In this document: positions 1 through 7,524 of the stretch, piece by piece
How positions within the stretch are numbered: the first letter of the stretch is position 1
Layout of the letters: each line of letters starts with the position of its first letter
Source: Bremia lactucae
Lineage: Eukaryota; Oomycota; Peronosporomycetes; Peronosporales; Peronosporaceae
Assembly: GCF_004359215.1 (NCBI RefSeq)
Contig: NC_090610.1
Location: 8,837,830-8,857,309 of the forward strand
Direction: 5' to 3'
DNA: 19,480 bases
Made by a program: the position numbers and the translations under genes
The notes under the pieces: generated by a model
Told to the model about the DNA's origin: nothing
Database searches by the model: none
Seen by the model: the letters and a program-made list of their open reading frames with translations, nothing else

Positions 1-804
1 ATTAGAGACTGATCCAAAGGTCACTCGTTTAGACGTGCCTTTGATCGTCCTAATCTGTTGGGTACTCGTTCTTCGTGTTACCACGACCTTTTTCTGGGAA
101 GCGGGTGCCGTTGCACTCCTGGCTAACGCACCCCTTCCAACCGCACCAGGCTCTTGGCACTGTGCCGGTTTATGCGACGCATGATTTCTTGTCGGCTCGC
201 CGTCTACTGCCACAGGCTCTCGGCTCTGTGCAGGACTTTCGGACGCATGACTACTTGTCATCATCCTTTTCACTACCTCCGTCTCCACGAGCTGATTACG
301 AATTATTGACGTTTGACATCGTGTCAACGCACCCTCAACTGTTGACACGACATCAGTTGCATAGGCCTCTCGCAGGAGCACATCCTTTCCGATGTCCTGC
401 GTAGAGTTTGCAACTGTGCGTGTACGCCAGTCTATCCATGGTTGGTACTTTGCCAACCATGGCATGCCTAGGATGAGGTCATACGGACTCTCCATACCTA
501 GCACTGTGAACTTCTCTTTACAAGAGAAGTCACTAAAGCTGAAGGCGAGTTCTACCTGAACTCCCTCAGACTTAACGAGCGCGCCGTTCGCTAAACGAAC
601 GGTCGCCTCTTCTCGCTTGCCATCCTGGCAAAGCGACTCAAACATCGCCGGTCTCTTTCTTAGAGCCGCGAGTTTCACAAAATTTTGTGATGCACCCGAA
701 TCCACTAGGAGTGTCATCACCTGGTCATAGCCTCTTACACGAGCGCTATAGACCAGCAGGGTTGAGGTCCGAAATTTCGAGACCTCAGGGACTATACTAC
801 CCAT
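1..804 (-). CDS. Retrotransposon protease region and start of pol (partial, runs off window)
   Basis: An aspartic protease of the retropepsin type, which would cleave the Gag-Pol polyprotein in the virus-like particle. Starting at the ATG at 804-802, the minus frame has no stop to base 1 (267 codons). The active site LVDSGASQNF lies about 47 residues in; about 76 residues later comes LILGMPW, the conserved C-terminal retropepsin block, followed by LAKYQPWIDW. After the protease comes a hydrophilic linker containing a 22-residue imperfect tandem repeat (HASESPAQ... then HASHKPAQ...). The frame differs from that of the preceding gag, whose stop is at 869-867, and an in-frame stop lies just upstream of the ATG, so a gag-pol frameshift (programmed or decay) would be required. 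Being open and retaining the active site, it may be the least damaged part of this copy. Confidence 0.85.
   Translation of the reverse strand, partial: MGSIVPEVSKFRTSTLLVYSARVRGYDQVMTLLVDSGASQNFVKLAALRKRPAMFESLCQDGKREEATVRLANGALVKSEGVQVELAFSFSDFSCKEKFTVLGMESPYDLILGMPWLAKYQPWIDWRTRTVANSTQDIGKDVLLREAYATDVVSTVEGALTRCQTSIIRNQLVETEVVKRMMTSSHASESPAQSREPVAVDGEPTRNHASHKPAQCQEPGAVGRGALARSATAPASQKKVVVTRRTSTQQIRTIKGTSKRVTFGSVSN
143..260 (-). repeat. 66-bp imperfect tandem repeat in the pol linker
   Basis: The word ACGCATGA recurs at 177-184 and 243-250, and the bases around each copy align with a 66-bp period, equal to 22 codons. In the minus frame the two units begin HASESPAQSREP and HASHKPAQCQEP. The period is a multiple of three, so the frame is kept. 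It lies in the low-complexity linker after the protease, where length changes are probably tolerated. Confidence 0.7.
436..787. repeat. Cluster of short perfect inverted repeats in the protease coding region
   Basis: Five perfect inverted repeats lie within 352 bp. The pairs of arms are 436-445/453-462 (10 bp, CCATGGTTGG), 510-518/522-530 (9 bp, loop TAC), 584-590/596-602 (7 bp), the 16-bp palindrome TCACAAAATTTTGTGA at 675-690, and 763-769/781-787 (7 bp around an inner CGAAATTTCG). All lie inside the open protease frame, so they coexist with preserved protein coding. Confidence 0.85.
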
Positions 805-866
805 TTGTTCCACAATTATGAACTAAGGGGTAGCTTCAGAGTCCGCGTCAGTTGAACATCCCGCCC

Positions 867-1891
867 CTACTGCGCTCCTGCATTTCCCGACCCCTCAGTG
901 GTCGATGCAGAACTCATGCGTCTCGCACGCTGGTTCTTGCCATTGCCCTTTGGGAAGGGAGTCCTCTTGCTGGGCGTCTTCGCCCCAGCAGGGACCCTGG
1001 CATAGCAGCGAGCCATCATATGGCCGCGCTTGCCGCATTTAAAACAGACAACGTCTGCATTGCCCAACTCCATGGGAGTGGCATCTGACCTCTCGGCCGA
1101 CGGCTGATACCAAGCTGTCGCCGAGGCACTGTTGTAGGATTGCTCCTCAACTGAGGCAATTTGAATTGCCTCTTCCATCGACAACGGCACCTTTCTGAAA
1201 AGGGCATGTCGCGATGGGCCATGCCGTAGTCCGTTTATAAATGTGGGCATCTTAATGTGCTCCGGAATCGGACCTACGGTTATGGACGCCAACAGCGAGC
1301 GTATCTCTTGCACATGCTCTTGCAGCGATCGCTTCGCCTGTCGCGCTCCAAGAAAGAGCGCGCTATAAGCAACACTTTGTTGTTCGGCGGCTGGTACATG
1401 GCGCGAATCTTTCCTTAAAGATCGCCCATGAAGGGAACGCCTTTCTGTCCCCCAAAGCGCCGAGTAAGCCCACTATGAGGCCTTACCGCGCTGATGCGAC
1501 ATAGCGAACGACACCATCCGGCTATCGTCCTCGATGAGCTGCGCGACACCTCATGCTTCACGGCTAAAATCCAGTGGACAATCGGGTGCACTGCAGTTCC
1601 ATCGAACTTGGGCGGGTCTATCCGAATGGGCCTCAGCTGATGCGGCTTGGCAGAAAGCATCTCAACAGTCCTGTTGAGAGCCTCGCTCCGAGCCTGCTCA
1701 TGCCTCAGCTCATCATGAGTCTGAGTGACAAACTTCGGCGCAGCATGGCCCTGTGCCTCGGACGCAGCCCTCCGCTGTCCGAGCACGAATGCCTCGAACT
1801 GCATCAACTGAGCAATATGTTGCTCAGGAGGACTACACAAGAGCCTGTCCAGGGCTTGTTTACAAAGTCTGCGCCGTAAGCCCTGCCACAT
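867..1891 (-). pseudogene. gag (capsid and nucleocapsid) of element A, frameshifted
   Basis: Gag would form the virus-like particle shell and bind the element RNA. Two minus frames carry the protein. The N-terminal part (1891-1415) begins at ATG 1891 and ends out of frame, with a helical, Ala/Glu/Gln-rich region (ASEAQGHAAPKFVTQTHDEL) and the block IDPPKFDGTAVHPIVHW. The C-terminal part (1313-867) contains the zinc knuckle CFKCGKRGHMMARC (C-X2-C-X4-H-X4-C) encoded at 1046-1005, followed by a basic tail rich in K and R. The two parts are separated by indels; for example a run of A is one base shorter here than in the right copy. Over about 130 shared residues the left and right gags differ at roughly a dozen positions. 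The start is supported by its place 98 bp after the primer-binding site. The stop TAG at 869-867 precedes the protease frame. Confidence 0.87.
1461..1678. other. Segment of left gag missing from the right copy
   Basis: Relative to the left copy, the right copy joins CTCAAC directly to TCGGCGC, removing about 209 bp (left positions about 1464-1672). The break falls inside the inverted repeat CTCAACAG/CTGTTGAG at 1661-1668/1671-1678, with AC microhomology at the junction. The removed part encodes the IDPPKFDG capsid block. Confidence 0.75.
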
Positions 1892-1915
1892 CCCGATGAT
1901 GTTAGGAGAGGTGGG

Positions 1916-1950
1916 GAAAATGAGCCCAATGAATATTGAGGCTCATCCTC
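1916..1950 (-). promoter_or_regulatory. Leader stem-loop between primer-binding site and gag, left copy
   Basis: On the minus strand the arms GAGGATGAGCC and GGCTCATTTTC (1950-1940 and 1926-1916) pair over 11 bp, with two G-U pairs, around a 13-base loop. The right copy keeps the same helix with A-U in place of the two G-U pairs. Its place between primer-binding site and gag is where packaging or dimerisation signals usually lie; that role is inference. Confidence 0.6.
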
Positions 1951-1989
1951 ACGTACACACGCAGAGATGCGGATCGTGGTAAGGATTTT

Positions 1990-2002
1990 AAGTGCTACCA
2001 AG
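1990..2002 (-). other. Primer-binding site of element A, left copy
   Basis: The minus strand reads CTTGGTAGCACTT directly after the LTR. The same 13 bases follow the right LTR at 18593 and occur in element B at 5762. TGG matches the CCA end of a tRNA, and TGGTAGCA is complementary to the 3' end of eukaryotic initiator tRNA-Met (UGCUACCA); the next bases are not the usual ones, so the primer identity is tentative. Confidence 0.75.
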
Positions 2003-2549
2003 TGTAGATGGGCACGTGGTAATGCGGCCAAGCTCTACTTAGACACAAACCCTAGCACAGCGAGGAAGTGGTTTAACCTGCTTCTCTTGCGTGCAGTGAG
2101 GTAAGTGTGGTGGGCGCGTAAGCGACCTTACCCAACGCACTAAGTATTCTGGTTAAGTGTCGTCACGGGAGCGGTAACCCCGTCTCCTCGTGCGCACTTG
2201 CCAAGTAGGGAGTAGTACTCAGACTGATTTATATTTCATAGAATTTAATATAAATTCCCATTTCTACCAATATAATGTCATCTCTAAAGATAACACTTAA
2301 CATGTATTGCGAGCGTATCTTTCCAGATACCTCGCGTAACGGATGACGCTAGGCGTCTTTCCAGATACCTCGCGTAACGGATGACGCTAGGCGTCATCCC
2401 TCCTAATGTGAATGCACCCGTGTGCATCACATCCACAAGGGTTGGTCACAAATGTGAACCACACCCGAGTGTTGGGTCTAATTACTTTAATTTAGTAATT
2501 GACCATCCCCTTAAGTACACCATGTGTGCTTAACGGGGACTGTGTAACA
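2003..2549 (-). repeat. LTR of element A, left copy (547 bp)
   Basis: On the minus strand it begins TGTTACACAG and ends CTACA, so it has the TG...CA ends of LTRs and abuts the primer-binding site. It matches the right LTR (18086-18592) throughout, with substitutions and small indels. It is about 40 bp longer, mostly because of a 38-bp tandem duplication. It contains the hairpin GGATGACGC-TAG-GCGTCATCC (2379-2399) and an AT-rich block (2226-2280) that may hold promoter or polyadenylation signals. The outer edge is uncertain: about 17 bp beyond it (2550-2566) also match the right copy. Confidence 0.85.
2318..2393. repeat. 38-bp exact tandem duplication inside the left LTR
   Basis: The unit beginning TCTTTCCAGATACC and ending GCTAGGCG is present twice without mismatch (2318-2355 and 2356-2393). 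The right LTR has a single version. The unit ends within the LTR palindrome, so the first copy keeps only part of the hairpin. Confidence 0.92.
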
Positions 2550-4030
2550 TTAGGACAACTTTAGCACCTTCGATAATGTTAAATAAGTTAGAAACGTTTT
2601 TTTTAAACTAATTTTGAGTGCGTGTGAATCACATATTAAAATGGGTTGACTTCAAAGCAGCTACAACCCAATGTGAACAACATTTGGGACAATGTGTTCC
2701 TTTTCGCATTTCTCTTAAAGCTTTCACTTCAAGTCATCGCCAATAAAAAATTTAAAAGAAAGATGTAGAAAAAGTCGTAAAATAAAAATTAAAATTGTCG
2801 TTTACTATATTCTTGTAAAACTATGAGAAGGTCGGGCACAAAATGACTTTTCTCTCTTAAGCAGCTAATGTAATATGTGAAAGTTTATAACCTGTAAGTA
2901 TAATTGCTTTTAAACTTCGCATATGCGAACCTTCACATAATATTTGCGAATTTCAGGTTCATGATGCGAGGTACATCGCACAGACCGTGAATATCAACGA
3001 CAAAATGCGTGTCGAATAAATGTTTTAAATGCCAGCCTAGCTTACTGAAAAGGTGCGCAGAAAGGCTAGATTTTCAAATTCATTCTAGTATTCACGAGTT
3101 TTATATGTTCATCCAGGTGCGATTCGGATGGTGACATTCAAGTGTGCGATAAAATGGCACCTTTTGCAGTCCTCCGCCTTATCTGGCCATGCCATACATC
3201 AATCATATTCGCTCTATGCCGCATCGTAGTCTTTACACAGTGGACATGTCCTGTGCAGGCTGCTATAAATTAATAATTTCATACATTTGCATGCTGCATA
3301 CTTTACTGCGTATATATGTTTTTTTAGCGGCTGCGCGCAAGTCAGGCGAAATAATACATTTTGCATTACCGGAATCGTGCTCTTGTGACGATCTATAATA
3401 CATAATTGCTCGACCGTTTCTTAAAGGAACGACGTCATACCTTTTATAAAATCGTAAAATTTACACCATGCAATCATAAGAACTTGCGGATAATACTTGA
3501 CAGTACTGAGCTCTTTAAAAGCAGTAAATGGGAGAAGAGGACTATTAAACCTGACCTTGTGCAACCATATATTTTTATCGTATGCAATGACAATAGAAAA
3601 ACGGTTAACCAACAGGATGCAGTAGATCTGATTATGGCATTTCATCGCCATAGCTAATCAAAATTGAATGTGCGCTCTTCTGAATCGCCTTTCCCGAAAC
3701 ATCATTAAAATACACGCAGCATCGAATCTTATCAGCGAAACGAAAGTATAAAGCGACTCACCCTTATAATAAGAATAGACGCCCCAGCGTAAACGTACGC
3801 AGATTGCGGTGGGTCATTGTAGAAGCTTACGGTATTGATGGTAATAAACAATTAACAAATCGCCATTTGGTAGAATTCTCGATGCTAAGGTGGGCATGGA
3901 GTAGGTAAGCAATCTAAACATTGCATTCTATACCAACCCTCTGTGCATCGCGCTTACTAGCAACGACATAGGATATGTCTGATATTTGACTTTTTGCAGG
4001 TCGTGCTATTTTTAATGGCAGCGATTGAAA
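2550..4030. other. AT-rich intergenic region, no supported gene
   Basis: No ATG-initiated frame of convincing length or composition was found. The 69-codon frame at 3189-3398 and an 83-codon frame at 3406-3657 (which begins with TTG and has a stop directly upstream, so no eukaryotic start) match nothing I recognise. A perfect 14-bp palindrome TTCGCATATGCGAA lies at 2916-2929. The first 17 bases are shared with the outer flank of the right LTR. Confidence 0.6.
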
Positions 4031-4045
4031 TCATTCATCAATTTT
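4031..4045 (+). promoter_or_regulatory. Oomycete initiator (Inr) plus flanking promoter region
   Basis: TCATTCATCAATTTT fits the published oomycete core consensus TCATTYYNCAWTTT at all but one position (A at the second Y). In oomycetes transcription begins within this element, giving short 5' UTRs; here the ATG at 4083 is about 40-50 bases downstream, the usual spacing. The match also supports the oomycete assignment of the window. Confidence 0.72.
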
Positions 4046-4082
4046 GAACATCCTAGGAAAGCGACTCAGTAAAACGACCAAG

Positions 4083-5009
4083 ATGATGCTTAACAAGTCA
4101 ATCTTTGCGCTTTACTTGGCAAGTGTAGCGTTATATGGTATAACTGTGGAAGCGTCGACAGAAGTGGCGGAGACAGTTCACTACAACGCTAGAAGCGCGT
4201 ACGACCGAAAAGCTCGATACAGTGATGACAGCAGTAGCGATGATATCAACCGATACGCAGGACGAGATTATAGTCGTGGTTACAAATACGGTTCTGATCG
4301 ATATGTAAGCCGTAGCCGCGACAGTAAATATGGTGCTGGCCGATACGGTGCTGATCGGTATGCAAGACATAGCCATTACCGCGACAGTAAATACGATGCT
4401 GGCCGATACGTTGATGATCGCGACGCAAGCCGTAGCCGCAACGGTAACTACGGAGCTGGTAGTGTTGTTGGTCGCAATGCTGGAGCCAATGCTGGTAATC
4501 AAAACACCGGTGCCGGGCTTCAGCCTACTGCTGTCCTCAATACTGCCACAGGTGTTTCGGCTAGTGCTGGCACTATGGTTACTGCTCCTGTGGGCGATAA
4601 AACCAAGGACATTAATGGGAATAATGTCGTGAATGGTCCGGCAACCACATCATTGACTACGGATCAAAAGACCACTGATTCAGCGACACAAAACTTCAGT
4701 GACCCTGCCGTAAAAATGACCACAAATCCAGCAACTCAGAATACCCTTGATCCAGCGACCCAGAATGCGTCCGATGCAGAGACGCAGAAGACCACTGATC
4801 CAGTGACGCAGAAGCCTGCTGATCCAGTGACGGAGAAGCCCGCTGATCCAGCGACACAGACGCCCACTGATCCAGTGACGCAAAATGCCGCTGATCCAGT
4901 GGTCCAGAAGACGAGCGATCCGGTAACGCAAAAGACGGGTGATCAAGTAACACAAACGTCTGCACCAGGACCTATCAACACGTTGGAATACCACAATTTG
5001 CGCTCATAG
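4083..5009 (+). CDS. Secreted, cysteine-free repeat protein with octapeptide (mucin-like) C-terminus
   Basis: A single-exon, 308-residue frame from ATG 4083 (a second ATG follows at once) to TAG 5007-5009. The frame is open further upstream, but only from a TTG that lies at the initiator. Residues 1-24 form a signal peptide (K5, then a hydrophobic IFALYLASVALYG stretch, cleavage after VEA), so the product should be secreted. The mature protein has no cysteine. Residues about 60-126 are rich in R, Y, S, D and G with about 20-residue repeats around DSKYGAGRY. Residues 127-195 are A/G/N/T-rich. Residues 198-293 hold about 12 octapeptides of the pattern D-P-[VA]-T-Q-[KN]-x-x. Thr- and Pro-rich octapeptides recall oomycete cyst-germination acidic-repeat and mucin-like surface proteins, but the unit differs, so homology is not claimed. 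No RxLR or LxLFLAK motif is visible. A wall, adhesive or apoplastic role is inference. Confidence 0.82.
   Translation: MMLNKSIFALYLASVALYGITVEASTEVAETVHYNARSAYDRKARYSDDSSSDDINRYAGRDYSRGYKYGSDRYVSRSRDSKYGAGRYGADRYARHSHYRDSKYDAGRYVDDRDASRSRNGNYGAGSVVGRNAGANAGNQNTGAGLQPTAVLNTATGVSASAGTMVTAPVGDKTKDINGNNVVNGPATTSLTTDQKTTDSATQNFSDPAVKMTTNPATQNTLDPATQNASDAETQKTTDPVTQKPADPVTEKPADPATQTPTDPVTQNAADPVVQKTSDPVTQKTGDQVTQTSAPGPINTLEYHNLRS
4260..4466 (+). repeat. About 60-bp degenerate repeats encoding R/Y/D/G-rich units
   Basis: Within the secreted-protein gene, units reading around GYKYGSDRYVSRSR, DSKYGAGRYGADRYARH, DSKYDAGRYVDDRDASRSR and GNYGAG follow one another at about 20-21 codon spacing. The word CGACAGTAAATA occurs at both central units. 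Copies have diverged but remain in frame. Confidence 0.72.
4674..4961 (+). repeat. 24-bp minisatellite encoding about 12 octapeptides
   Basis: Twelve in-frame 8-codon units, from TDSATQNF through the DPVTQKPA-like units to GDQVTQTS. The core GATCCAGTGACGCAGAAG is well kept in the central units and degrades toward the upstream end, which suggests expansion from the middle. Because the period is a multiple of three, copy-number change would lengthen or shorten the protein without breaking the frame. Confidence 0.88.
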
Positions 5010-5640
5010 GGTGCACATTACCAAAGGTTCGTTCATTGCCAACGTAAGAGGTCATCTTTTCATATTGCTTGCCATTTTAAGTTTTCTTTTTTCATCGCGA
5101 CTTTTGCAACGGATTCAATGAGGCACCTCATTTTCATATCAATTTGCAGTAGTGTTGCATTTATTAAATGCAACGATTGTTTACATTTCTGGATCTCACA
5201 TTCTTGTCTGACTATTTATAAACTGCAGAAATAACATAGTGTATATTGTTGATGTACACCAAACATGCTATGTAAAATGGCACACGACTTACTATGTGGT
5301 AAGCGTCTATTCGGATGTTCCAACTGCCTTATAAAAAAAGAAAAACTTTCATTTCAATCTAATACATACCAATCTTAACATATACCATGCAAAATTTTGC
5401 GCTGTTGATTAATTTTTGGTAATTAACACTCGATATTTCTAAGACAAGGCGATATGGGTGCTATAATTTGTTGATATCTCTTCCAAAATTCTTTATAACA
5501 CAAGCGATGTATTTATACGATTATTTTCTTATTACGTCTTGTTAAGCAATTTAAAAACTTAAGTGAATACCAGATGGAAACATAAGAATTTGAATTATAT
5601 TGATTAATGTTTTCTTTTAGCCTCTTTCAAGCAAGTCTTT
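5010..5640. other. AT-rich region downstream of the secreted-protein gene
   Basis: No gene seen on either strand. It should contain the 3' UTR of the gene at 4083-5009; no clear polyadenylation hexamer stands out. The start of element B's LTR may lie in the distal part but cannot be placed, since no second LTR copy is recognisable. Confidence 0.55.
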
Positions 5641-5761
5641 TAGAGAGAGTCTTCCTCTGCACGTACAAGTGTACGTAAAGTGACGTGAGGCACCACTCGC
5701 ACTATGTTAGTGCGAAGTGGACTTGTACTAAAGCAGTACAAATCAGTACTGCCCCGTTTCA

Positions 5762-5774
5762 CTTGGTAGCACTT
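5762..5774 (+). other. Primer-binding site of element B
   Basis: CTTGGTAGCACTT, identical over 13 bases to the sites following both A-family LTRs. It directly follows the LTR terminus TTTCA and lies about 38 bases upstream of the first gag ATG (5812). Confidence 0.75.
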
Positions 5775-5811
5775 TGTAGTCCGTTCAAGGACCACAGTTC
5801 CATCATCTGAC

Positions 5812-6783
5812 ATGGCCATGTTAGATTATTATGTAAATACGCATCATGTGTTTCGCGTGATAGCTACTCCTTTCTAAGTGACATAAGAAGGTGGTCGTTC
5901 GAACGAATGAGTTCGACCGTAGGGAATGATGCCATATTAGCCATGCTGTCCGGTAAGGAGAGAGATGCCCTCCATCCAGCTATCGCCAAGTTCATTTAAC
6001 ATGAACTTGACAGGCGAAAAAGAAGGAAGCCTCGCTTAATCCGCAAGGCTCTCAACAGGCAGAACTGTTGAGGTAACAATAGGTACCTGGGATGACGCAC
6101 ACGCGTCGTCCCGAGACGTTAAGATTAACATCTTTAAATATAGAGGAATCGAAAAAAGACCCCTCTTAGGTTGGTTTGTCGAGTTATACGATGGCATAAG
6201 GGCTCGTCACATCGTCGACGAGCAAATGCAAGTCGAATTTGCTCAGTCAAATTTGGCAGGTCGTGCCAAAACTTGGGCACTAGGCCTTATGTTGCGTGAC
6301 CCATATGCCTTGTTGTCGCTAGGCTTTTAAAGCCCGGCTCAAACAGACGTTTGAACTGCCTACGGCTATGTTCAGAGATCGATTAGAGCCTCTGGATCTC
6401 AAGCAAGGCAATCGTGATGTTCACGCTTATGCCCAGCACATCGACTTTTAGCGAGTTGTATTACAAATAACCTAAGCCATGAACACATGTTGATTACGGT
6501 GATCATGCAAGCTCTTACGGATGGTCCCTTAGAGACCCACCTGTTCCGCTTAGAACTCAATACGCTTGAAGAAGCAGTATCCGTTGCGGAACAGGAGGAC
6601 TTTAGCTTGAGACGGGCACAAGCTAGTTCGTCATCGTATCGTCCTTTATGACGACACGAGCTAGGAGGTCCAGAACCCATGGACCTCTCTTACTTCGAAA
6701 GCAAGAGACCTTGCTTTTCGAACAATAAGCGATTGTAAAAATGCAATCGCTGTCAGAAGTTGGGATACTGTGCAGTGCCTCAC
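5812..6783 (+). pseudogene. gag of element B, decayed
   Basis: A first ATG at 5812 (ATGGCCATG) stops after 21 codons. Recognisable capsid sequence occurs at 6115-6330 (FKYRGIEKRPLLGWFVELYD, then FAQSNLAGRAKTWALGL) and, after a one-base shift, from 6329 (KARLKQTFELPTAMFRDRLE, LKQGNRDVHAYAQHIDF, then TAG). The nucleocapsid knuckle near 6742-6783 is broken: CNRCQKLGYCAVPH has tyrosine where the family has histidine and histidine where it has the last cysteine, so zinc binding is unlikely. The product would have been the particle shell and RNA-binding protein. It differs strongly from the A-family gag. Confidence 0.82.
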
Positions 6784-7524
6784 GCCCAGTCCCGGGAGGT
6801 ACTGAACATAGTTATGGACCGAATGTCAAAAAGGGCAACGGTCGCCGATCCGGCGTTGTTGCGAAATCGCAACAGCGAGGCGGACCGTAAAAAATGGTCG
6901 TGGTCAGTAGGGGCTCAACGCCCTACTGATCCAGCAACCTCAAGAGAATTTGCAAATCTCTTGACTAAAGTTGCTCCAGACACACAATCATTATGTGTCT
7001 CTGCACCTGGTGATGAGATATCCCTCATCACCTTGAAGTTGAAAGTGACAAATGATTTGTCACTCAGAGCCCTAGTGGACTGCGGAGCGTCAAATAACTT
7101 TATTCGTCGCCAGTCACTAGAGGGTCGTAGGCTCAAATATGTTAGCGCGACATGCATCCTAGGTTTACCTTGGCTCAGAAAATATGAGCCAAGAATCAGC
7201 TGGCAGCATCGATCCGTAAAGATGCCTGCCACTTGTTCATCAGATGGTCATCTGATGAACGTCTTGGAGCGTCCACAAGCGTGTGGATGTACTACGAGTG
7301 AGTGCGATGGCCTCACTTGTGGTACGGTTGTTAGCACGACTGCACAAGATCACAGTGTGATTACTAATCACCCTGTGGAGTCAGCTGCCGGCGGCAGTGC
7401 GAATACACAGGCAGCGCCAAAAGTCCACCACTCGATTAAGTCGAGTGGATTGAGAAATGAATGTACGCTTAGCGGGCGGAATTTATGGAATATACCGGTT
7501 GTTCCAAAAGAGACAACACAATGA
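6739..7524 (+). pseudogene. Protease region of element B with internal deletion
   Basis: An open frame of about 260 codons that continues from the broken gag knuckle. It contains LRALVDCGASNNFIRRQSLE, the retropepsin active site with Cys in place of the usual Ser or Thr after the Asp, and then ILGLPWLRKYEPRISWQHR. Only about 26 residues separate the catalytic Asp from ILGLPW, against about 76 in the A-family protease at 1-804, so roughly 50 residues including the flap are missing and the enzyme cannot be active. The downstream linker (SDGHLMNVLERPQACGCTT and onward) is hydrophilic. There is no usable ATG start near its beginning. Several of the perfect inverted repeats lie in this frame. Confidence 0.83.

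Larger units (their letters stand above)
1..2549 (-). mobile_element. Ty3/gypsy LTR retrotransposon A, left copy (5' part; continues beyond window start)
   Basis: Read on the minus strand the order is LTR (2549-2003), primer-binding site (2002-1990), leader, gag with a CCHC knuckle, then a retropepsin frame that is still open at base 1. This is the canonical gypsy 5' order. RT, RNase H and integrase would lie to the left of the window. The same family recurs on the plus strand at 18086-19480, so the two copies diverge outward. gag is frameshifted and the LTR carries an internal tandem duplication, so this is not a young autonomous copy. Assignment to gypsy rather than copia is from family knowledge of the gag and protease motifs. 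Confidence 0.88.

Noticed and set aside
75..404. 109-codon plus-strand frame
   Set aside because: It lies antisense to the open minus-strand protease/linker frame (1-804), which has a recognisable active site; this frame has no known motif.
3406..3657. 83-codon frame in the intergenic region
   Set aside because: It starts with TTG with a stop codon immediately upstream, has no ATG at the beginning, no promoter match and no recognisable family; the opposite strand is equally open.
4131..4502. Minus-strand frame rich in T, I, V and A
   Set aside because: Shadow of the repetitive secreted-protein gene on the plus strand; the hydrophobic bias comes from reading its repeats in antisense.
4674..4961. 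Regularly spaced direct repeats, considered as a CRISPR array
   Set aside because: The 24-bp units are contiguous, have no spacers and are in frame within a coding sequence of a eukaryote.
4680..4994. Minus-strand repeat protein with RHWISGLLR-like units
   Set aside because: Antisense reading of the octapeptide array; the promoter and signal peptide support the plus strand only.
4083..5009. RxLR or Crinkler effector call for the secreted protein
   Set aside because: No RxLR with downstream EER and no LxLFLAK is present; the protein is repeat-built and low in complexity.
5762..5774. Possible tRNA fragment (CTTGGTAGCACTT)
   Set aside because: It stands directly after LTR ends in three elements without a cloverleaf around it, so it is a primer-binding site. 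No tRNA or rRNA gene was seen in the window.
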